From the NCBI GenBank assembly GCA_963514095.1, contig OY741281.1:8343819-8407818 (forward strand): a stretch of DNA of 64,000 nt, in the 5' to 3' direction. Below, piece by piece: positions 56,462 to 64,000 of the stretch; the first letter of the stretch is position 1, and every line of letters starts with the position of its first letter. Position numbers and translations under genes: made by a program. The stretch comes from Eutrigla gurnardus (Eukaryota; Chordata; Actinopteri; Perciformes; Triglidae). The notes below the pieces were generated by a model. It saw only the letters and a program-made list of their open reading frames with translations, was not told where the DNA came from and made no database searches.

Positions 56462-58458
56462 GTACAGGAACTTCCTCCACAACCACCTCAGAGATGTCTA
56501 CGAAACAAGAAGCCCAGGACGAACAAGCAAACCAGCTCCTGAATCAAACAAAGGATGTGTCTCAGCTTAACTCCTCTCAGGTGAAGCTGCTATCTAGTAG
56601 AGAGAAAAAAACAATGTCAGCATAAAACAATGACTTTTGTCAAAGTTAACTTTATGGCTTGATGAATGTTGCAGGTGGCAAAGGTGGTGGGGGTCTTAGA
56701 GAAGCTTCTGGATGGCCCAACTGTCTCTCAGGCAATGGGACAAAAGGCCGTCAACGTCATCAGCAACCTGATGGAGGTCGATTCACAGGCTCTTTCTGCA
56801 TCTGCTAACAGGTACAACCCACACAACCCTCACAAACATGGACACACACATTTCCATACATTCGATTTTTCTAAATTGCTTTTTCTTCCGTGCTGTGTTC
56901 AGGCTTATTCACCTGGTGGAGGATCTGGGTCTCAAGCTGGTCGTCACTGGTGACAAAGAGCTCCTCTCTTCGGGCTCGCTGGTTCTGGCAGTGAAGGAGG
57001 TCGATGGGACCAACTTTTCTGTAACATACATATTCAACACCAGTTATATCCAGGTAGGTGTGATTTCAGCCATCTGGTCTCACTGCATTCCATGAGACAC
57101 AAGGGGCCTCATTCAAGAACAGTCAAAAACAGAATAGTTATTATATTATACTACATGCCAGTGATTGGAGAGAATTTGTTGTTGAGGTTCTGGCATGGGC
57201 CGCAATGTTTTCAAATGCAACCACTGTGATATAAAGTGACCTTTAAAGACCTTACAAAAACAGGAAGTGCCAAACTTTTTCAATAATCATTTACCTTATT
57301 CTGTGTCCAGATCCATGCCCTCAGTAGATCCCGGGTCAAGAGGTCAGGGTCTTCTCTGGGATCTGTGATCTTGCCCGCCTCCCTCACCATGGGGCTCAGT
57401 CTTGATCAGCAGAAGCAGGCAAACAGGGTCCAGTTCAGCTACTACGCAAAGTCAGACCTGTTCCAGGTACTTTAGCATCGTCTCATTGTCATCTAACAGA
57501 TTGTTTACAGATGTATTGATGCATTTAGTGATTCATAAGAAGCATTTTTCAAATGTTATTTATTTGTTTTTCATTTTAAGCCAAGTATGGTTCAGTAGAA
57601 AAAGAAACAGCTGTGACCTGTTTGTCTTTTTCTTTTTCTTTGCAGGATGCAGCATTAGGTAACCAGACCCTTGTCAGTCCAGTGCTGGCTGCCAGTGTGG
57701 CCAATCTGTCAATAAGCAACCTGACAGAGAACATTGAGTTTACCATCCGAAACGTCAAGCTCATTCATGTGGGTGTACACACATAAAAATCATTATTTTT
57801 CCCATTCATCCAGAAAAGATTCACAGATAAATCAAACGCCCAGCCTGGTCGCCTTAAAGTTGGGTTCCCAGACAAAGAAATTGCATTGTCAATTACATTT
57901 CAAGGTGTGTTTATTTTCTCCTGGATTATGTTTGTTTTCGACAAATACATGAATGATCAACGTCCATGGAAGAAGCCAAACCACTTTTTTTTTACAAAAC
58001 CTAAACAAGTCGTTTTGTTGCGTTATAGATTTTCAATTCACAGAGTTAACCACATTTTTAAAACTGCAACCGAAATCTGGTAGAAAATATGTTTCCCTCG
58101 AACCAAAATATAAGGTTTTGTTAAATTACCCCAAATAAACTCAAATAAATATTTGAAAATCAGTGTTGAAAGATCACTCAACCTCCGTGATGTTTTTCTT
58201 CTTCTAATACTTTCACAGAAAAACTACACGGCCTCCTGCGCATTTTGGGACTTCACTCAGAATGGTAAGTGCATGCATGTCAAATCAAATTGGGTTAGTT
58301 GATTAATTTTCTCCAGGCATTAATTTGTCTTTTTGTTGTGCTTCTCTTGTTCAGGTGCTGGAGGAGGCTGGAGGTCTGCCGGCTGCTTTCTTGTCAACGC
58401 CACACCGGAAGAAACCACCTGCAGCTGCAACCATCTCACGTCTTTTGCAATTCTGATT
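56462..58458 (+). CDS. adgrg2/adgrg4-like: Right receptor: GAIN domain and GPS
   Basis: Exons 56462-56580, 56675-56811, 56903-57053, 57311-57466, 57646-57768, 58219-58264 and 58355-58458 match the left copy almost base for base. Differences: a 6-bp in-frame deletion in the third exon (TYVDIFNTNN becomes TYIFNTSY), a few substitutions (MEVD for MEGD), and ATG to ATT at the last codon of the GPS exon, so the tethered agonist reads TSFAILI instead of TSFAILM and the donor's last exon base is T. GPS cysteines and HL/T are kept. Confidence 0.85.
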
Positions 58459-58611
58459 GTTCGTGCCAATAACTTGCTGCCAATCACAACATGTAGCCTA
58501 CAGAGGGAATTAAATGAACATCTGAAATGCCTGGCAACAGAGATGATCTATCTTTTACATGGTTAACGTGAGAAATGATGCAGCATGCTGTATGATCTGT
58601 ATTCTCTGTTT

Positions 58612-58613
<2 letters not shown>

Positions 58614-58669
<56 letters not shown>
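58614..58669 (+). repeat. (GT)n microsatellite forming the TM1 exon acceptor tract
   Basis: About 28 GT repeats running into TAG|GATATATCC. Counterpart of the left-arm tract at 17347-17413, with a different repeat number. Confidence 0.95.
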
Positions 58670-58670
<1 letters not shown>

Positions 58671-60330
58671 GATATATCCAGAGAGGGAATGATTGACCGC
58701 CAGCAAGCACAAATTCTTACTTTCATCACCTACGTCGGCTGCGGAATCTCTGCCATTTTCCTCGCTCTCACCTTATTGACCTATATTTCATTTGAGTAAG
58801 GATTTTAAATCTTTACCAAGACTACTTAAATTTGAGTTTTATGTCAAATCCACATCCTAACAAACTCTTTCTATGCAGAAAACTTCTGCGGGATATCCCT
58901 GCCAAGATCCTGGTCCAGCTCTGCCTGTCCCTCCTCCTCCTCAACCTGGTCTTCTTGCTGGACGGCTGGCTGGCGCTCCACCCAGCGACCGGGCTGTGCA
59001 TCAGCACCGCTTTCTTCCTGCACTACTTCCTGCTGACATCATTCACCTGGGCGGGGCTTGAGGCCCTGCACATGTACCTGAGCATCGTCCGGGTGTTCAC
59101 GCCCTACCTCAGCAGATACATGCTCAAGTTCTCACTGATAGGCTGGGGTGGGTAAAGTTCAGCTTCTAAATGTCGAAAAGTTATTAAATATAGAGTTTTT
59201 ATCGGATGTATTAAGATGCTTCTGCTGATTTAACATCCTGATCTTTGCAGGCATTCCTCTTCTCGTGGTGATTGTTATAATATCAGTGGACAGTGACAAC
59301 TATGGTCTGGTCACATATGGAAAATACACAGATGGCACTTCAGATGACTTGTAAGTTTTGCCTACATATTAATAGCCTTTTGTAAACACAGATTTGTGTT
59401 TTAATGGGTTTGGATTTTGTTTCTTTTGTTCATTATTTGATTGTTTATTTTTCTAATCAGCTACAAGACATTCCCTCTGACATACATGAATGATTGTTAG
59501 TAATGACTTAGTTTTAAATGGAAGTCGGAGCCCTAGAAGGAGGTGGAGTACGTTTTTTTCCAACAGATCAACTTATCATTAATGTATTGAAATTGAAAAA
59601 TGCAAGAATTAATCTGGACCTCTTTTTCCCCCCTCCTCATCATTCCTGTAATAAATACATTTGACCACTGGGGGGCGAGAGAGGCAAACAATCAGCTTTA
59701 CTATGCTTGGTGCCAAAGCATTCAAACAAAATCCACTATGAAAATGTTATGTATTTTCAACTATTCTCCATGTTTATTGTTCCCCCCTGTAGCTGTTGGC
59801 TGCGTAATAACATCGCCTTCTACGTGGGCGTGGTGGCCTACTTCCTCCTGATCTTCGCTCTCTGTCTGCTGGTCTTCATCGTCGTCATGATCCAGCTGTC
59901 CCGGATCAAGAAGCAGAACCCCCAGAACCAGCCTCCCAACAGGGGACTAATGACGGATCTACGCAGCATTACTGGCCTCATCATCCTGCTGGGCTTCACC
60001 TGGGGGTTCGCCCTGTTTGCCTGGGGACCCCTCTACTTCCCCTTTGTTTACCTTTTCACCATATTCAACTCTTTGCAAGGTGAGCCTTGTATGCTATACC
60101 AGGTTTAAGTCCACATTGTAAAAACATGACGTGTTAAAACTGATATGGGTTTTTCCATATTAGCAAATAATATGCAAATATATCCCAAAAGCTATACTTT
60201 TTTTTACCATGTCATTCATCCTGTGCAGGATTCCTCGTCTTTATTTTCCACTGTGCTGTGAAGGAGAGTGTCCGCAGGCAGTGGAGAACTAATCTGTGCT
60301 GCGGGAAGCTGCGATTGGCTGAGAACTCAG
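58671..60330 (+). CDS. adgrg2/adgrg4-like: Right receptor: seven-transmembrane region
   Basis: Exons 58671-58795, 58879-59147, 59251-59350, 59793-60079 and 60229-60330. Conceptual translation of TM1 to helix 8 appears identical to the left copy over the stretches compared, and introns are also nearly identical. All splice sites are kept. This identity is much higher than in the N-terminal exons, pointing to recent gene conversion, selection on the receptor module, or both. Confidence 0.88.
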
Positions 60331-60360
60331 GTAGACACCTGTTTTTTTACACCTGTCCTA

Positions 60361-62438
60361 CACTGAAAAAATTATAACCCTGCTCAAACTAAAAAGAAAT
60401 GATGTCTAGATATCACATCTAATATATTTGACTTCACAGAATCTAAATTGAGTAACTTCTTATGAACTGATTATTTTAGTTTGATGTTAACAATAATACT
60501 GCATTTGACTCAACCTTAATTCTTTTCCTTGATCCAAATTATTTTCTCAGCATTTTAGTAATTGAACCAAACTAATAAATTGAAATTGAACCAACCTAAT
60601 GTATTCACTTTTAACTGAATGAACTAATTAATTTACATATATCCAAACTATATTTTTCACATTTTATTTGACTTCAAAAATAATTTGTTTCCCACCTTAT
60701 AAACTCTATAAAAAAGACACTTGGCCAACAGATTACATTAAATGTATTTATTAATATTTAACATATGAACCATATGCAACATATCAACACAGAGGTGGAC
60801 AGGGGAGAAGAATCCAGAATCAGAAGGTCCTGGTGGTTTCTTGCTATTTTAGTGTTTCATCAAAGAACAGGAGAAGGAGCTTCTTTTATCTGGAACTTCT
60901 TTTATCTGGAACTTCTTAATAAAAGTTAATCTCATTAACATTACCATAACATTATTATTAAAAAAAAATCCTACTCTGTTGAAAACGGATTGTTTTCACA
61001 AATGTAGCACTTGATTGAAGAGACCTTTTGAGTGGAGTCCTGAGAAGGATGATTCCTAGTAAGATGTTTGTCAACCATCCCATGTCTTGGACAAACAGGG
61101 ACAATTTGCATGGATGCATGGATGGGGATGGCAGTCTTTGCATTTCCACGTCCGATAACTGAGAAAACAAAGGAAGAAATAGTGAATTCCCTTACAGGTG
61201 ATACTGATTTGTGTTGGCTCAATCAACAGAGATAAAAAAAAATACAGTAGTCCATTTGCTGCCAAGAAAATGTATAGATGAGTGAGGGTCTAATATTCAG
61301 GGTGATTTGTGCAATGATTAAAAAGGTGATGTGCAGTGTATATTACCTGCAGGTTGGATGAAGATACAGGCTGCAGCCAGGGAACTGAAGAGAGCAGCCT
61401 TGTGGATCTGAAAGCATACAAAATTAAATAAAATAAAAAATTACTACTCTGTGAAGACCATATAATACAGAACCAAGAAGTAAACCTTTCTGGGTAGAGA
61501 GCGAGATAGCCGGTGTTTTCTCTCCAGCAAACGACAGCTCAGCCGCAGAGTAGGAGGGCTACTAGCCCAATTAGCTGTCCCGGATATTAGAAAGTGCTAG
61601 CACGTCTCCCGTAACAGCAGCACCGCTAAAAAAAATAAAATAAAATACAGTACGAGTGTAGCGCTGGACCCGCGGACGGACTGTATAACTTAAAGCCTCA
61701 AGTGGTAATAAGTATGAGAGCCGTTGTAGTGAGCTAGCTCGATGCTAACTTCGGGTAGCGGTTAGCATACGCCGCTGACACCCGCGTCCCAGGTCACCAC
61801 AATGGCTTTCCTGCTCAGTTTAACAAAACGCTGGAGGCTCCGGTTGTTACCGGCTCATGTCTCCAGCGCTTCACTCGGACTATATTTCCTTTCTTTCACG
61901 GTCCTGATACATGTAGAAGCGCGTCACAAATAAATGTATTATTTATGGTCATAGCATTACTGGTAAATGCTAGCTAGCCACCGCCAAAGCTAGTTAGCCA
62001 GCTTAAATTGGGCTGTTCTTTGCACACACACAAAATACTAAAACTTTAATTATCAGCAACTGCTTCGCTACTTATGTTTATTTTTGGACAAAATCCACCC
62101 AGGATGTAAACGATATCCACGTCAAACGGTGCATCTGGTCAGCATGCCGAGAGATAAGGGACTTCACTGCTCTGACTGTGCAGTGTGCAATTCATATTCG
62201 ACTCAAACCTAAAATATTACCTGCAGGTCATGACGAAAAAAAAAATGTTTTGGGAGGAATCAAAAACTTTGTTGCCTTACCAAATACCTTTAGACGTATA
62301 TTTAGTTCAGGGTAAATCAAACTTGATGTCTCTAAATGCAAAAAGAATGAGTTTCACAATGAAATCAATAATTTTATCCTGTTTTAAATGGCAGTTTTTA
62401 GTTTGAATGAACAACTGCATGTTACACTTTTTTCAGTG
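60361..62438. mobile_element. TIR element with CACTGAAAAAA ends (right arm copy)
   Basis: Same ends and TA flanks as the 13721-15649 element, in mirrored orientation, about 150 bp longer. It keeps the candidate transcript on the minus strand (AATAAA complement at 60747-60752, coding-like exon about 61168-60971). The GCTAGC-rich patch (about 61480-62000) differs from the left by rearranged short segments. Confidence 0.65.
60747..61407 (-). ncRNA. Candidate spliced transcript in the TIR element (right copy)
   Basis: Mirror of the left candidate: a 61-bp exon at about 61350-61410, an exon ending at the stop 60971, and a polyadenylation signal at 60747-60752. Coding differences include VCPRHGMVDKHL for VRPRHGMIDKHL and GRGN for GCGN. 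The same cautions on coding status apply. Confidence 0.35.
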
Positions 62439-63061
62439 TAATCCGATTGGACAGGAAGGGTTTCCTAACTTTGACAAGGGGCAGACATGAGACAAGATGC
62501 TGCATTGATTGCCCAAATTTGTGTCAGAAATAGGATTCCTTGTAGTGTTAACTTACACTTTCCACGGATATCATTATCTCCGATGTCAATTTAGAAATAA
62601 CGTCTATCAATAAATAAGAATAAAGACGCACCTTTTACATGCAGAACTTGCCTGATAATCTTGATATTTTAGTTTTCTATAGTGTCAAAGCAATCCAGTA
62701 ATAACTGTCTGTACATCCATGGGTACATTGCTAGCAAGAACGGCTAATCCGGTCTGACATTATAATGGTCCCAATTTGCAAAAATGTTGATTAATACAGG
62801 CGAAATAAATGGGGCTTAAATCGTAGCCTGCAGCTTAGGTCACTGAATCCTTCGCATTATTGGAAATGTATTTTCATAATATAGAAAATGATTACCCACC
62901 AGCAAGACGCAAAAAGATAAGAGGAGCGTTCATGAATATTAACTGTTTTCATGCTGATGTTAATATGTTACCTTGAAAACATGACCATTCTGACAAATTA
63001 CAAAACATATTTTTAATTTAACAAACAGACACATGGTTGGTCTTAAACAATTTTTCTGCAG
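62439..63061. other. Intron near the receptor's 3' end with the L2 empty site
   Basis: Collinear with 11987-13720 of the left arm minus the L2 insertion. The empty site reads TTTCATAATATAGAAAATGA at about 62872-62891. No gene recognised. Confidence 0.7.
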
Positions 63062-63504
63062 ATTGGAGTTGCATGGCTACCCAGTGCTACAAAAACAGGC
63101 CAAGGTCTGTTGTCAAAGCAACCACCTCAGCACAGACCGCCTCCCGAAGCTCCTCCGTCATCAGCGGCGGCACCAACAGCAGTGGTATGTTTACAGGTTG
63201 CAATTTAAAATGTCTGATCTGTCTGATATCATTTCCTCTTTATACAATTTGACCGTGTGTTGGTCTGCCATTGACTATGTGTTTGCTCCAAAAGCCACAG
63301 TCCTCAACGAAATTCATGGGTGAACTCCGTCGTCAAAAGGCCAGGTGTGACGGCTGTGTCAAGCATCTGTTTTTGATCACAATAATTATCTGAATATGGT
63401 GCGCTCCTGCAGCTTGAGGAACCAAAGAAACAGTCACAGAAATTAATGCTTTGCGGGAGGGAAGGCTGGAAGAATTGAGACTGAAGTACCTTCAGCGAGG
63501 ATGA
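63062..63504 (+). CDS. adgrg2/adgrg4-like: Right receptor: cytoplasmic tail exons
   Basis: Exons 63062-63184 (DWSCMATQCYKNRPRSVVK) and 63419-63504. The last exon reads GTKETVTEINALREGRLEEL and continues RLKYLQRG to TGA 63502-63504, because AGA stands where the left copy has TGA. Downstream, the left copy's AATAAA near 11103 is AATACA here (about 63840). Confidence 0.68.
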
Positions 63505-64000
63505 TTATGATTGTTTCATGAACACAACATGCACTTGTGACTCGGTGTTAAAGATACTAACTTGCATCTAATAAGTAACCTAGAATTATTAAGAGTTTTT
63601 TTTGCTCATATTTTCAGTGTGTTGACAATGTTTCTCTACTTAGTAGAGACCAGTTGGATTGACAACTTCCTCTGCAGATGAAAGTTTATTTAGAAGGGAC
63701 ACTATGCATGTAACGAGGGTATGTAGACATGCCATCCCGACACATTGGTAACGCCAGAGGCGTAACCATGGCGCCTATCTCCGTTGCCGAGCAGCACTGA
63801 CCGAGTATTTGACAAGTTGCACTCACCAAAACTTCGCTCTTAATACAAAAATATGACATTTATTTATGTAAATTATTTTTGCAAGTGTATTTTAGGAGAG
63901 TGGCACTTCTAGACCATTTCAAATCATGGGGAGACCAGGCTTACCCCCCCCACCCCACTCCGCCTTAGAATCGCAATTGTTTGTGTGGTTGTGTGTTTTT

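Larger units (their letters stand above)
43797..63504 (+). pseudogene. adgrg2/adgrg4-like: Adhesion GPCR, ADGRG2/ADGRG4 type (right copy; disrupted ectodomain, intact 7TM)
   Basis: Recognisable exons: 43797-43890, 44818-44880, 45599-45643, 45730-45779, 46811-46879 (donor lost), 46985-47022, 47115-47206, 48970-56220 (repeat exon, disrupted), 56462-56580, 56675-56811, 56903-57053, 57311-57466, 57646-57768, 58219-58264, 58355-58458, 58671-58795, 58879-59147, 59251-59350, 59793-60079, 60229-60330, 63062-63184, 63419-63504. Pentraxin exons and the 36-bp exon are absent, without harming phase. A full-length product cannot be made because of a stop at 49845-49847, a LINE, a 1-bp deletion near 53472 and a SINE in the repeat exon. 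GAIN-7TM exons have no stop or splice loss. Whether a shorter transcript is made is unknown; called pseudogene for the full-length form. Confidence 0.8.
43078..64000. repeat. Right arm of the inverted duplication (continues past the window)
   Basis: Mirror image of 10960-32041. Private to this arm: deletion of the material matching 28732-30191 (both pentraxin exons), loss of about 28222-28382, and absence of about 130 bp found at 30712-30845. It also has a CR1/Rex-like LINE at 51446 and a SINE at 54085, and lacks the L2 element found at 12173. The arm is still mirrored at the last base of the window. Confidence 0.95.

Noticed and set aside
10960..64000. Interpretation of the two arms as two alleles joined by mistake
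   Set aside because: Not excluded, but the continuous minisatellite blocks with shared outer flanks in opposite orientation and the private, structurally large differences favour a real inverted duplication; kept as the main refutation test.

Overview
The window looks like teleost (ray-finned fish) genomic DNA. It has split vertebrate-type genes with GT-AG introns, CA/GT microsatellites, and fish-typical transposons: a 5'-truncated L1-type LINE, an L2 tail, a CR1/Rex-like LINE, nested hAT MITEs, a tRNA-headed SINE and an endogenous retrovirus. No bacterial or viral genome organisation is present.

Layout. 1-4.9 kb: 5' half of an endogenous retrovirus on the minus strand (LTR, leader with an 86-bp tandem repeat, gag, RT-RNase H of pol running off the window edge). 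5.7-8.8 kb: L1-type LINE with a perfect 15-bp target duplication. 9.1-9.6 kb: one hAT MITE inserted inside another. 10.96-32.04 kb and 43.08-64.0 kb: the two arms of a large inverted duplication that continues past the right end of the window. 32.0-43.1 kb: the spacer, with a 200-N gap, two inverted blocks of one minisatellite (about 5.1 and 1.25 kb), nested hAT-type elements and two short orphan reading frames.

Genes. Each arm carries a copy of one adhesion G protein-coupled receptor gene of the ADGRG2/ADGRG4 type. The left copy (minus strand, 31322 to 11576) can be assembled exon by exon with consistent splice phases into about 2,528 residues: signal peptide, pentraxin/LamG-like domain, several tiny exons, one 4.6-kb exon of about 94 tandem 15-residue units each usually holding two N-glycosylation sequons, a GAIN domain with a canonical GPS (HL/TSFAILM), seven transmembrane helices and a short tail. 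The right copy (plus strand, 43797 to 63504) has lost both pentraxin exons and one 36-bp exon by frame-preserving deletions and has a broken donor at a 69-bp exon. Its repeat exon carries a nonsense codon, a LINE, a 1-bp deletion and a SINE, yet its GAIN-7TM half is nearly identical to the left copy.

The most interesting signals are the glycan-dense repeat stalk, the concentration of amino-acid-changing differences in small extracellular exons whose flanking introns are almost unchanged, and the contrast between a decayed ectodomain and an intact receptor module in the right arm. A TIR-bounded element (CACTGAAAAAA ends) containing a candidate spliced transcript lies in a 3' intron of both copies, antisense to the receptor.
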